IMG/VR virus record: IMGVR_UViG_3300046750_000033
Coordinates: 1 to 35,115 of that record
Origin: a virus
Length of the DNA: 35,115 nucleotides
Reading direction: 5' to 3' (one strand)
Positions within the stretch are counted from its first letter, which is position 1; each line of letters opens with the position of its first letter. This document shows, piece by piece, positions 15,719 through 21,845 of the stretch. Both the position numbers and the translations under genes were made by a program. The notes under the pieces are model-generated. The model made no database searches. It had not been told where the DNA came from and saw only the letters and a list, made by a program, of their open reading frames with translations.

Positions 15719-16969
15719 TTAGTATCCTGCTACCACGTCTAAAATTTCGTGGTCCTCAATTTCGTAGTCGTAGTCGTACGCTACATTTGCCAGTTGGTCA
15801 ATATACGCCAAAGCGTCTATCAAGTCGTCATGCGTCAAAGGATCAGGAAACTGAAAAAGTTGATCTAAAAATCTACTGTTCCATTCACCTTTGTTTAATG
15901 TAATGTAGCCGTTTTCGAAACGACCTTGTAGTGCCCACATTACTCTGTCGGTCTTCTTTTTATTACCGTGGGTAAGCTCTTCTACTCTGAAGAACATACC
16001 GTGTCGCTTTTGCATATCTACTAAAGGAGACATTACGGCTTGTTTAGCAATACCTCTTTCGATTCCGACCGACACGGGACGGTAATCTCTAACGGCCTGA
16101 AATATCTTAGCTGCTGTTTCGTCAAGACTCCATCTACCGTATATGATATTGTCAACATACCAACCATGCTCATTGACCTTAACCACTGCGATGGCTGTGT
16201 CGTCAAGCTTGGAGTTTTTAGTTTTCTTTTTGTTGACTTCTTCAAAGCCTGCCAAGTCAACGGCAATGTAGTAATCTCCTATTTCAGGTTCGTCTTCGCT
16301 AAAAGAGACCCAGTCCTCTTTAAACATTTCTGACCCACGAGCTTCAAACGACGCCATAAATTCTTGACGGAACGCATAGCTCGACATGCTTCTTTTCGCA
16401 ATATCAATTTCTGACGGGTCCAATAAAGGATTATCGTAAGATGTAAAATGCCAAGCCTTGTACGTAGGGTCATCATCTAGCTCCGCATATTTGTATAGTT
16501 CGTAAAAGTGGTTCCTTCCCATTGGTGTGCCTATGAACATTGCACAACCCTTTTGGTCCGCCAAGGCAGGTCTCAAGATCTGCTCAAACACCTCTGGTTT
16601 CATGTCAGCGTATTCGTCCATGACTAGAAACTTAAGGCTGACACCTCGCATTGTCTCTGGTCTGTCGGCACCTTTGAGGCTAATGGTAGCACCGTTGACA
16701 AGCTTAATTTGCAAATTATTAATATGGCTGCCAGAGATAACAGGGTGCCCCAGCTCAAGCAGGGTTTGCCACATGATGTCTCTGGCTTGTCCTTGAGTAG
16801 GTGCGACGTAAAATACATGGCCTCTGTCTGCCTGAAGTGCGTTTACTATTAACAACCACGCTGCTAACCTAGACTTGCCTGTACGACGCCCAGCAGCTAC
16901 TATTTTAAATCTTGTGTCGTCTGCCCAAACATCTTGCTGCCAAGGCAGTAGTTCAATATTAAGATCCAT
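15719..16969 (-). CDS. terL: Terminase large subunit (packaging ATPase-nuclease)
   Basis: I chose the ATG at 16969 (MDLNIELLPWQQDVW, 416 residues); earlier codons extend into the preceding gene without homology. The Walker A motif is AAGRRTGKS (residues 25-33) and Walker B is FLVMDEY with Asp118 and Glu119. The RNase H-like nuclease has Asp238 (AVDLAG), Glu304 (GIERG) and Asp381/382/385 (HDDLIDALAY). All catalytic positions are intact. It pumps DNA into the procapsid and cuts the concatemer. It overlaps the beta-rich gene by 11 bases and is followed by the portal. The packaging mode cannot be decided from this sequence. Confidence 0.93.
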   Translation of the reverse strand: MDLNIELLPWQQDVWADDTRFKIVAAGRRTGKSRLAAWLLIVNALQADRGHVFYVAPTQGQARDIMWQTLLELGHPVISGSHINNLQIKLVNGATISLKGADRPETMRGVSLKFLVMDEYADMKPEVFEQILRPALADQKGCAMFIGTPMGRNHFYELYKYAELDDDPTYKAWHFTSYDNPLLDPSEIDIAKRSMSSYAFRQEFMASFEARGSEMFKEDWVSFSEDEPEIGDYYIAVDLAGFEEVNKKKTKNSKLDDTAIAVVKVNEHGWYVDNIIYGRWSLDETAAKIFQAVRDYRPVSVGIERGIAKQAVMSPLVDMQKRHGMFFRVEELTHGNKKKTDRVMWALQGRFENGYITLNKGEWNSRFLDQLFQFPDPLTHDDLIDALAYIDQLANVAYDYDYEIEDHEILDVVAGY

Positions 16970-17312
16970 TAAAGTTATTAAACACCGTTGGTGCTGGTAA
17001 CAAGTCAAAGGTAACAACTACCTCTACGTTACCTGCACTACCACTAGAAGCCTTAATAATGTCTCCGGGCTGTAGAACAAACACGGCATTACCGTCAATT
17101 AGCAGGTTTTCCTTTGAGGATATGTTAGTACCGTTGTAGATATACACGTCTGGAGTGGGGCTAGGTTTGTCCACAAACAACGTAATGTCATTGGTTGAGT
17201 TATGTAGATTAGCTATGAACGCCATATTCCAGTGAGCAACGTAACCAGCAGGGATTTCTACAATTGTCTGCGTACTAGTATCTGTTAGGTTCTTGTTCTT
17301 TGTATATAACAT
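16959..17312 (-). CDS. Beta-rich virion-associated candidate, unknown function
   Basis: The ATG at 17312 overlaps the lysin stop as TAATG and gives 117 residues starting MLYTKNKNLTDTSTQ. The sequence alternates strands (IVEIPAGYVAHWNMAFIANLH, here shown only in part, then FVLQPGDIIKASSGSAGN), a beta-sandwich-like pattern without membrane segments or catalytic motifs. Similar short beta proteins with a PAG-x-x-A-HWN motif sit beside terminase in other marine phages. A decoration or fibre-accessory role is possible but is inference. Confidence 0.72.
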   Translation of the reverse strand: MLYTKNKNLTDTSTQTIVEIPAGYVAHWNMAFIANLHNSTNDITLFVDKPSPTPDVYIYNGTNISSKENLLIDGNAVFVLQPGDIIKASSGSAGNVEVVVTFDLLPAPTVFNNFNGS

Positions 17313-17662
17313 TAGTATGTCCACATAACAGGTGTTGTGCCACGGGTGTCAACATGAATAAAGTCAGAAGCAACACCGATACCTGTAAATCCTAACTTAA
17401 GAGCACTATTGACAAGCTTAAGGCGATCAGCAGCGTTTGTTATTTTTATGTCCGCTGCGATCCCTTGGGCATGAGTTCCGGGAACATCTTTTCTTGACTC
17501 TATTGGATGTAGTGTCGGGTGTCTATATCCACTAGTAATCACAAAAGGAAATCCACAGTATGCCCTTAACTCGTCTAACTTCTCTAGAAACTCCTGTTCC
17601 ATGTTGTTGGTTCCGGAGACCTGACAATCGAATTCTTCTCTAGTAAAATGCTTAAGAGTCAT
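17312..17662 (-). CDS. Endolysin, M15-family zinc peptidase
   Basis: The 116-residue enzyme carries the peptidase M15 (subfamily A/VanY-like) motif set: SGYRHP (44-49), the zinc ligands His64 and Asp71 in THAQGIAADI, then His103 in FIHVDTR with Asp105 nearby, and Trp114 near the end. Such enzymes cut peptide crosslinks in peptidoglycan. There is no signal peptide, so export would rely on the 3TM holin at 4483-4881. It starts inside the 3' end of TerS (11-base overlap), an unusual place compared with the usual holin-lysin pair. Confidence 0.88.
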   Translation of the reverse strand: MTLKHFTREEFDCQVSGTNNMEQEFLEKLDELRAYCGFPFVITSGYRHPTLHPIESRKDVPGTHAQGIAADIKITNAADRLKLVNSALKLGFTGIGVASDFIHVDTRGTTPVMWTY

Positions 17663-18038
17663 CTTCTACTACTTCTCCTTCGATTATCTCTGGTGTTAGT
17701 ACCTCTGCAGTGCCTACGCCACTTATGTTGATCTGTATAGCGTTACGACCAGCATCTTTTACTACGTCCTTCTCAAAGGCACCCACTGGTAATATACGGT
17801 CCATCACAAGTTTCCAAGCAGCAGCCTGATTCTTATGGTCATGGTCTAAAGCAGCATCAAAAATAGTCTCTAGGACCTTACGTGACTTTGGACTAGCCAG
17901 CATACGAGCCTTGTACTCGTTAATTATCGCTGCGTCACCCTTTGGTCGGCCTACTACACCCTTGTTACCGGGCTTTACAGCAGCGACTTCGGACTTCCGG
18001 GGTCTGCCACGACCTCTTTTTTTAACTTCTGTGGTCAT
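17652..18038 (-). CDS. terS: Terminase small subunit (putative)
   Basis: The 128-residue protein has AT-hook-like basic motifs at the N-terminus (KKRGRGRPRK, then VGRPKG). A helical core (AKSRK-like, here ASPKSRKVLETIFDAALDH) and a beta/acidic tail (EGEVVEDDS) follow. Position as the first late gene, two genes before TerL, and similarity to small terminases of marine podoviruses as I remember them support the call. It would recognise the packaging site on DNA. It is the first gene behind the strong promoter at 18067-18095, with an AAGGG ribosome site. An alternative is a DNA-binding regulator. Confidence 0.65.
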   Translation of the reverse strand: MTTEVKKRGRGRPRKSEVAAVKPGNKGVVGRPKGDAAIINEYKARMLASPKSRKVLETIFDAALDHDHKNQAAAWKLVMDRILPVGAFEKDVVKDAGRNAIQINISGVGTAEVLTPEIIEGEVVEDDS

Positions 18039-18066
18039 GAAAAAAATTATCCCTTAATATGACTAT

Positions 18067-18095
18067 AGTATAACATAAGTCTTCACAAAAGTCAA
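18067..18095 (-). promoter_or_regulatory. Strong sigma70-type promoter of the leftward late arm
   Basis: On the minus strand TTGACT (complement of 18090-18095), a 17-bp spacer, then TATACT (complement of 18067-18072), about 30 bases upstream of TerS. Its spacer holds GAAGACTTATGT, part of an element repeated elsewhere in this divergent region. Host sigma70-like factors would read it. Confidence 0.88.
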
Positions 18096-18160
18096 GCTAT
18101 TTTAGAGGTAATTCCAGGGACTATTGAAACTTGAGTAAAAACAACAGGTTATACTGCTTT

Positions 18161-18196
18161 TATTTTTACTTAATTTTTCTAATTTTAGCTTATTTT
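18161..18196. other. AT-rich tract, likely DNA-unwinding element of the origin
   Basis: 32 of 36 bases are A or T, in runs such as TTTTTACTTAATTTTTCT. It lies about 58 bp from the first DnaA box and in a gene-free region, the layout seen in bacterial origins. The unwinding role is inferred. Confidence 0.6.
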
Positions 18197-18253
18197 GTGC
18201 CTGAGTGGCTACAGTAAAAATAATTGCCAACATAAGCCCTCCCCCGGCCCAAG

Positions 18254-18432
18254 TTATCCACAGGTTTTCCACAAATCAAAAGTTATCCACAGGTTATACA
18301 CAGGTTGTGGACATCTTGGGGATAACCTGTGTTTATCCTGTGGATAACTCTAGGGTTGTGGATAAAGTTATGCACAGGTTATCCACAGGTTGTGCACAGG
18401 GTCAACCTAAGTTATCCACAGGTTTATCCACA
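18254..18432. other. DnaA-box array: candidate replication origin (or DnaA titration site)
   Basis: Nine sites match TTATNCACA. Plus-strand: 18254-18262, 18283-18291, 18294-18302 (TTATACACA), 18368-18376 (TTATGCACA), 18379-18387, 18412-18420, 18424-18432. Minus-strand: 18339-18347 and 18357-18365. Seven are the perfect TTATCCACA. Three more differ by one base: 18265-18273, 18317-18325 (minus) and 18390-18398. Neighbouring boxes are often 11 bp apart (18254/18265, 18283/18294, 18368/18379/18390), placing them on one DNA face. An AT-rich tract lies to the left. DnaA is the bacterial initiator; the phage has its own helicase-primase and polymerase, so recruited DnaA could melt the origin. Function is inferred. 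Confidence 0.88.
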
Positions 18433-18483
18433 TGGCCCTGAGACGCCCTGAGAAGCCGCTCACGGGGTTTTAACCTTGGGGTA

Positions 18484-18502
18484 TACCATAAGACCAACTA
18501 AA
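18484..18502. repeat. Direct repeat TACCATAAGACCAACTAAA, partner at 18593-18611
   Basis: This 19-mer matches 18593-18611 (TAACATAAGACCAACAAAA) at 16 of 19 positions; the core CATAAGACCAAC is identical. Both lie between the DnaA-box array and the first early gene, and resemble iterons or operators. On the minus strand they read GGTCTTATG followed by TA, like the late promoter spacer. Confidence 0.65.
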
Positions 18503-18530
18503 GTTTATTCGAGTTTTTACACTTTGGGGG

Positions 18531-18559
18531 TTGACAAGTGTGAGGACTTATGTTGAACC
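18531..18559 (+). promoter_or_regulatory. Promoter-like element toward the early arm, matching the late promoter spacer
   Basis: TTGACA at 18531-18536 is followed after 17 bp by TGAACC, a poor -10. The spacer holds TGTGAGGACTTATGT, nearly the same as TGTGAAGACTTATGT in the late promoter on the other strand. The good -35 and shared spacer suggest a regulated or activator-dependent promoter for the early genes. No better promoter for 18721 onward was found. Confidence 0.45.
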
Positions 18560-18592
18560 CTCAGGGCCTTTCATAACGTGTGCACGTGCGAG

Positions 18593-18611
18593 TAACATAA
18601 GACCAACAAAA
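18593..18611. repeat. Direct repeat TAACATAAGACCAACAAAA, partner at 18484-18502
   Basis: Second copy of the near-identical 19-mer (see 18484-18502), about 110 bp upstream of the first early start codon. The gene-free stretch 18433-18720 holds, besides these copies and the promoter-like element, a 9-bp inverted repeat GGCCCTGAG (18434-18442) / CTCAGGGCC (18560-18568). Confidence 0.65.
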
Positions 18612-18720
18612 GGACAAGAAAAAATAATGTGAAATATTTACGCTTCACATCTGGGTCGTCCTGTGGTTTCATACACACATGGCGAGACGGGGACCGAAGC
18701 CACCCCGAAAGGTAAACATC

Positions 18721-18906
18721 ATGGAAAACATCACACGTTCAAAAATCCTAGGTCGATCAGTAATCCTTCGCAAGCGTAAGATCCTGAGCAAGCCCTTCAG
18801 CTACTCACAGGGCGAGTGCTACCACAATTTGACCGGTGGGCTTTGGTCGCTCTACATTGAGCACAAGAAGGGACGACCAGTGAACGTATCCATCGACGAC
18901 CGTTAA
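18721..18906 (+). CDS. Small basic early protein, first gene of the rightward arm
   Basis: The preferred start is the ATG at 18721 (MENITRSKILGRSVILRK, 61 residues), preceded by GAAAGG at a proper distance. An in-frame ATG at 18679 adds a basic 14-residue extension but lacks a ribosome site. The protein is basic in its first half and has aromatic beta-like segments after it (SYSQGECYHNLTGGLWSLYI, quoted in part). No family recognised. As the first gene after the origin region, it may be an early host-takeover or regulatory factor; that is inference only. Confidence 0.65.
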   Translation: MENITRSKILGRSVILRKRKILSKPFSYSQGECYHNLTGGLWSLYIEHKKGRPVNVSIDDR

Positions 18907-18924
18907 CAGCCGGTCAACCCTTGG

Positions 18925-18945
18925 GCCTCGCTTATGCGGGGCTTT
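18925..18945 (+). terminator. Hairpin with short T-run after first early gene
   Basis: GCCTCGC, a TTAT loop, then GCGGGGC form a seven-pair stem (one G-U) followed by TTTC. It sits between the first and second early genes. The short T-run suggests partial termination or transcript protection rather than a full stop. Confidence 0.5.
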
Positions 18946-18976
18946 CGTGGTATCAGACAACCAAAAGGAATAGACC

Positions 18977-19189
18977 ATGACAACAATCGCAAAGCATGTA
19001 GACAACTACGCAAAATATGTGGCACTCGCTGGCGAGGCATTAGACGACCTAAAGACGGACAATAGCCAAGTAAACTGGCGCAGTTATGACAGACAATATG
19101 ACCGCCTTCATGCATCCGCACAGGTGCTGATAAACTTAGGGATTGACGTTGACAAGTACTTGGGCTTTCCCGATCCTCACACGCTGTAA
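18977..19189 (+). CDS. Small early protein of unknown function (70 residues)
   Basis: The ATG follows AAAAGGAA at a good spacing. The product starts MTTIAKHVDNYAKYVALAGE and is predicted mostly helical with a LHASAQVLINLGIDVDKYLGF stretch. It is close to neutral, without Cys or membrane segments. It lies between two hairpins (18925-18945 and 19205-19230). No family recognised. Confidence 0.68.
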   Translation: MTTIAKHVDNYAKYVALAGEALDDLKTDNSQVNWRSYDRQYDRLHASAQVLINLGIDVDKYLGFPDPHTL

Positions 19190-19204
19190 ACAGTAGACTC
19201 AAGT

Positions 19205-19230
19205 AAGCCCATGGTTTAGACTGTGGGCTT
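19205..19230 (+). terminator. Hairpin after the 70-residue early gene
   Basis: AAGCCCA and TGGGCTT form a seven-pair stem around a 12-base loop, followed by TGTTG. The tail is weak for a terminator; with the similar hairpin at 18925-18945 it may act as an attenuator or mRNA stabiliser in the early operon. Confidence 0.45.
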
Positions 19231-19255
19231 TGTTGATTCTATTGGAGACTAAATC

Positions 19256-19903
19256 ATGATTAAACTTTCGAAGGCCTCAAAAATGCCGGGTCGCTCTTGG
19301 TCACTACAGGCGCTGGACACTTGTCCCGGTTCAAAGAAACGTGACGGGTCATTAGTGGACGCTTGTTCGGGATGCTATGCCACACAAGGAAACTACCGAT
19401 TCAAGAACGTCAAAGCCCCTAGAGAGCACAATCGGGAAGATTGGAAGCGAGACCAGTGGGTCGACGACATGGTCTCAGAATTGGATAACGACCGCTATTT
19501 CCGATGGTTCGACAGTGGTGACGTTTACGACGTTAGGTTGGCCCGTAAGATCTTGGAAGTGATGAAGCGAACGCCATGGTGCAATCATTGGCTACCGACA
19601 CGCATGCATAAGTTTTCAAAGTTTGGTTCAGTGTTGGCAGAAATGTCAGCATTGCCGAACGTAGTAGTTCGCCTATCGTCTGACAGCATAACCGGAGACA
19701 CCGTAGAAGGCCCTCAAACGTCCACCATAGCGACGTTGGACAATGTGCCAGGGGATGCCCTAGTTTGTGAAGCTTATTCACGAGAGGGCAAATGCGGACC
19801 TTGTAGGGCATGCTGGTCAAAGGATGTCGCACTTGTGTGTTACATTGGGCACGGTAAGAGCATGGAAAAGAAGCAACGGGATATAATAGCGAGGGTGGCG
19901 TGA
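19256..19903 (+). CDS. Cys-rich GP88-like phage protein (215 residues)
   Basis: The start (ATG with GGAG 10 bases upstream) gives MIKLSKASKMPGRSWSLQ. Nine cysteines include Cys23, Cys37 and Cys40 (CSGCYATQGNYRF) and a C-terminal cluster Cys171, Cys180, Cys183, Cys186 (CGPCRACW). The middle holds YFRWFDSGDVYDVRLARKIL and HWLPTRMHKF. This arrangement matches the GP88 family (Pfam 'gene product 88') of mycobacteriophage and other phages, whose function is unknown. The cysteine groups suggest iron-sulfur or zinc binding. It heads a tightly coupled series of small genes. Confidence 0.68.
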   Translation: MIKLSKASKMPGRSWSLQALDTCPGSKKRDGSLVDACSGCYATQGNYRFKNVKAPREHNREDWKRDQWVDDMVSELDNDRYFRWFDSGDVYDVRLARKILEVMKRTPWCNHWLPTRMHKFSKFGSVLAEMSALPNVVVRLSSDSITGDTVEGPQTSTIATLDNVPGDALVCEAYSREGKCGPCRACWSKDVALVCYIGHGKSMEKKQRDIIARVA

Positions 19904-20010
19904 TGATAGAACAATGGCAACCATGGTTCGACGTGCTGTTATTACTTGGGGTTTGTGGTATACTAACGCCCTTGTTTATTTACATTGATAAAAAGGAGCG
20001 GGACAAATGA
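19903..20010 (+). CDS. Tiny single-helix membrane protein (35 residues)
   Basis: The ATG shares a base with the GP88-like stop (TGATG) and has GAGGG upstream. The product starts MIEQWQPWFDVLLLLGVCG, with a hydrophobic helix of about 20 residues (residues 10-28) and a charged end IDKKERDK. The charge pattern suggests the C-terminus stays in the cytoplasm. It overlaps the next gene by four bases (ATGA). First of four tiny membrane proteins in this arm. Confidence 0.65.
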   Translation: MIEQWQPWFDVLLLLGVCGILTPLFIYIDKKERDK

Positions 20011-20198
20011 CAACATTCTACATGTGCCAGATCACCGGCAAGTATTTCGAGGACACCTTGATTGCTAAGACAGCGGTAAGGGTGTCAGATTACCCTAGCG
20101 AACCATCATGGGGCATATACAAGACGTACGACGGTGCCGCTATACTTTGTGATTGTGACGTGGACCACGCAAAAGGAGAGTTAAACGATGATAGTTGA
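20007..20198 (+). CDS. Small acidic protein of unknown function (63 residues)
   Basis: AAGGAG seven bases before the ATG supports the start (MTTFYMCQITGKYFEDTL). The protein is acidic, with Cys7, Cys48 and Cys50 (ILCDCDVDH), and has no membrane helix. It is coupled to the gene before (ATGA overlap) and overlaps the next by 11 bases. No family recognised. Confidence 0.65.
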   Translation: MTTFYMCQITGKYFEDTLIAKTAVRVSDYPSEPSWGIYKTYDGAAILCDCDVDHAKGELNDDS

Positions 20199-20517
20199 AA
20201 TGCTAGACGATAGGACATCTATTGAGGCCTTAGGACTGCTCCCGCACTTCTTTGAACGATCACTGTACATTGAAGGGCAATCCATACAGTCAGTCGCTGA
20301 CAAGATGGACGACTTATACCACTATGGCGGCTTTGTTTATCATTTAGACGGCACCATTGACGAAAAGGGTGTCTATACTTCGGCCCATGATGACGAGGAC
20401 ATATTGGACCCCATAGCACGGGTGGACAAGCTTGGGTTTACCCTTTGGGTTTATCCTTATGCAATCGTGGGGCTTACCGATAACAAAGGTAATCAAAAGG
20501 TAGCGAGGTTTGACTGA
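20188..20517 (+). CDS. Acidic early protein of unknown function (109 residues)
   Basis: AAAAGGAGAG precedes the ATG. The product starts MIVEMLDDRTSIEALGLLPH; it is acidic (DEKGVYTSAHDDEDILDP) with a beta-rich C-terminal part (GFTLWVYPYAIVGLTDN). It has no Cys and no membrane helix. It sits between two tiny membrane-protein genes and shares a base with the start of the second one. No family recognised. Confidence 0.7.
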   Translation: MIVEMLDDRTSIEALGLLPHFFERSLYIEGQSIQSVADKMDDLYHYGGFVYHLDGTIDEKGVYTSAHDDEDILDPIARVDKLGFTLWVYPYAIVGLTDNKGNQKVARFD

Positions 20518-20603
20518 TGGAGACAAGCGTATTGTTTTTACTTTGGTTTTGCTGTATACTTGGAGCAGTTTGGATTGTAATTAAAGGGGATAACGATGCC
20601 TAG
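20517..20603 (+). CDS. Tiny single-helix membrane protein (28 residues)
   Basis: A TGATG overlap with the preceding stop opens a 28-codon frame starting METSVLFLLWFCCILGAVW. A hydrophobic stretch (residues 5-22) is followed by KGDNDA. GAGG lies upstream. It overlaps the following acidic gene by eight bases. The layout repeats that of 19903-20010, which argues that it is translated despite its size. Confidence 0.55.
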   Translation: METSVLFLLWFCCILGAVWIVIKGDNDA

Positions 20604-20760
20604 GGAATCTTGGGAGATTGCACACGATAACTATTATGATGACCTTGAGGCCGATCATTACGACGGTCTTGACGATTCCGAAGCTTGGAAGGAAGAGGAG
20701 CAGAAAGTGATAGATGAATTGGTACAACGAATGCAAAGGGCTTATGGTGGGGTACATTGA
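20596..20760 (+). CDS. Small acidic protein of unknown function (54 residues)
   Basis: AAAGGGG precedes the ATG by a suitable distance. The product starts MPRESWEIAHDNYYDDLEAD and continues with a helical KEEEQKVIDELVQRMQRAYGG end. It is strongly acidic, 54 residues, no Cys. Coupled by overlap to tiny membrane-protein genes on both sides. No family recognised. Confidence 0.65.
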   Translation: MPRESWEIAHDNYYDDLEADHYDGLDDSEAWKEEEQKVIDELVQRMQRAYGGVH

Positions 20761-20851
20761 TATACTGTGCTGGACTGTCGTTTGTGTCGTGGGTATCAAG
20801 CTTATGTTTGCTATGGTGGATATACTTTTAAATAGGAGAAAAAAGAAATGA
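20744..20851 (+). CDS. Tiny single-helix membrane protein with basic tail (35 residues)
   Basis: The ATG lies 17 bases before the end of the preceding gene, with AAAGGG upstream. The product starts MVGYIDILCWTVVCVVGIK, with a hydrophobic region spanning about residues 4-29 and a strongly basic end NRRKKK, which should keep the C-terminus in the cytoplasm. ATGA overlap with the next gene. Third tiny membrane protein in this series. Confidence 0.58.
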   Translation: MVGYIDILCWTVVCVVGIKLMFAMVDILLNRRKKK

Positions 20852-21066
20852 CCATTGACGAGTACGCTACTGATAGCGGCGCTTTAGATGACAACTCAGG
20901 TCCAACAAAGGACCCCATGGACCAAGCTATGGTCGAACACATAGTAGAATTTGAAACAGAAATGTTTCGTATGGACTGCTTACGCAAATACTCTAGGCTC
21001 AACACTAGACACCTAGAGAAACTAATGATTGAGATACATGGGGAGTACTGGCGAGATGCGTTGTAA
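20848..21066 (+). CDS. Acidic helical early protein (72 residues)
   Basis: AGGAG precedes the ATG (MTIDEYATDSGALDDNSG). The first third is acidic and probably flexible. The rest is helical with charged heptads (MVEHIVEFETEMFRMDCLRK and RHLEKLMIEIHGEYWRDAL, each given in part). A dimeric helical protein is plausible. Overlaps the next zinc-ribbon gene by 11 bases. No family recognised. Confidence 0.68.
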   Translation: MTIDEYATDSGALDDNSGPTKDPMDQAMVEHIVEFETEMFRMDCLRKYSRLNTRHLEKLMIEIHGEYWRDAL

Positions 21067-21250
21067 AGCTTGTAATGTAATTTTGGACGATACTGAACTA
21101 ACCAAAAAGGATGCAAATGGTGACTTTATTGATATGTGTAATTATTGTGTTCATGCTTCTGGGTCTGTCGAGGTAGATAGTGATACTTTTGTGACAAATT
21201 ACCCTAATGAGGTATTTACAAATGACGACGATTATGATACCCTCTTCTAA
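21056..21250 (+). CDS. Small zinc-ribbon-like protein (64 residues)
   Basis: I chose the ATG at 21056 (MRCKACNVILDDTELTKKD) because the CxxC motif then lies at the very start, as in related short phage proteins; earlier in-frame starts run back into the preceding gene. Cys3/Cys6 and Cys28/Cys31 (CNYC) form a four-cysteine zinc ribbon. The C-terminal half is acidic (VFTNDDDYDTLF). Such proteins are common in early regions of T7-like marine phages and may contact RNA polymerase or nucleic acid, but no function is known here. Confidence 0.72.
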   Translation: MRCKACNVILDDTELTKKDANGDFIDMCNYCVHASGSVEVDSDTFVTNYPNEVFTNDDDYDTLF

Positions 21251-21267
21251 GGTATATACCTAAGAAG
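21244..21267. promoter_or_regulatory. 24-bp imperfect palindrome around AGGTATATACCT
   Basis: CTTCT, A, the perfect 12-bp palindrome AGGTATATACCT, A, then AGAAG make two 11-base arms plus one mismatch pair. It spans the stop of the zinc-ribbon gene and precedes the 69-bp gap before 21319. Perfect dyads of this sort are typical operator sites; a terminator is less likely because no T-run follows. Confidence 0.6.
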
Positions 21268-21285
21268 TAAACTAAAGAAGTAAAC
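21262..21285 (+). repeat. Tandem AAGAAGTAAAC motif, two copies
   Basis: The 11-mer at 21262-21272 recurs at 21275-21285, 13 bp apart, just after the 24-bp palindrome and before the AGGAG of the next gene. It may belong to the same regulatory site. Confidence 0.5.
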
Positions 21286-21318
21286 AGTAGTAGTTAAACC
21301 TAAGGAGCAACTTAAGTT

Positions 21319-21570
21319 ATGCTGATAGACGAAAAGAGTATCTACGTGGTCGATGGTGGTGACTACTCCATCTACTGCTTAGGCTACACTCAGGCCCGCA
21401 CAGTGACCAATGACATCATGAAGGCCGACCCTTGGGGTGGTATACCCTTTGTGCTACGTAAGGACCTAGAGATTTCTTTGGACGACCGGGGTAATGTGGT
21501 GATGTCTAAGTCCACGCTGGACAAGATCTTGGACCTTGCTAGTGATGACCTACCGGAGGGTGACGAATGA
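21319..21570 (+). CDS. Small early protein of unknown function (83 residues)
   Basis: AAGGAG lies 11 bases upstream of the ATG. The product starts MLIDEKSIYVVDGGDYSIYC, with beta-like strands in the first half and a helical acidic tail (LDKILDLASDDLPEGDE). No membrane helix or catalytic motif. It opens a new coupled group with the next two genes (ATGA overlap at its end). No family recognised. Confidence 0.68.
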   Translation: MLIDEKSIYVVDGGDYSIYCLGYTQARTVTNDIMKADPWGGIPFVLRKDLEISLDDRGNVVMSKSTLDKILDLASDDLPEGDE

Positions 21571-21845
21571 AACAACCAGAGAACGGCCACACGAAGCACT
21601 TTGGCAACGACGGACCCATAGGTAACGACGCTGAAATCATTGTGTACTATGAAGAACGTGGGCCAGCAGAGCCAGTCCTGCGCATACCCTTTTGGTACTG
21701 TAAGGACGAACTAGGGATGTACGAGAATTTTGAGGAGTCAGTACGTAGGACAGCCAAGGCGCTCGCAGAGTCCTACACGTACTGGCCCGACGGGTACGTC
21801 CATGTGCAGACAATCATTAATCAGGAGTACGTAAACATAATATGA
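21567..21845 (+). CDS. Small early protein of unknown function (92 residues)
   Basis: GGAGGG precedes the ATG, which overlaps the preceding stop as ATGA. The product starts MKQPENGHTKHFGNDGPIG; the middle is beta-rich with IIVYYEERGPAEPVLRIPFW, then a helical FEESVRRTAKALAESY segment. Aromatic-rich, soluble, near neutral. It overlaps the start of the 50-residue membrane protein. No family recognised. Confidence 0.68.
   Translation: MKQPENGHTKHFGNDGPIGNDAEIIVYYEERGPAEPVLRIPFWYCKDELGMYENFEESVRRTAKALAESYTYWPDGYVHVQTIINQEYVNII

Noticed and set aside
19959-20826. Four TATACT boxes (19959, 20555, 20761, 20821) as separate promoters
   Set aside because: All lie inside tiny membrane-protein genes where ATA-CTN encodes Ile-Leu. 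Only 20555-20560 has a spaced -35-like TTGTTT; the rest lack a -35, so coding constraint explains them as well.
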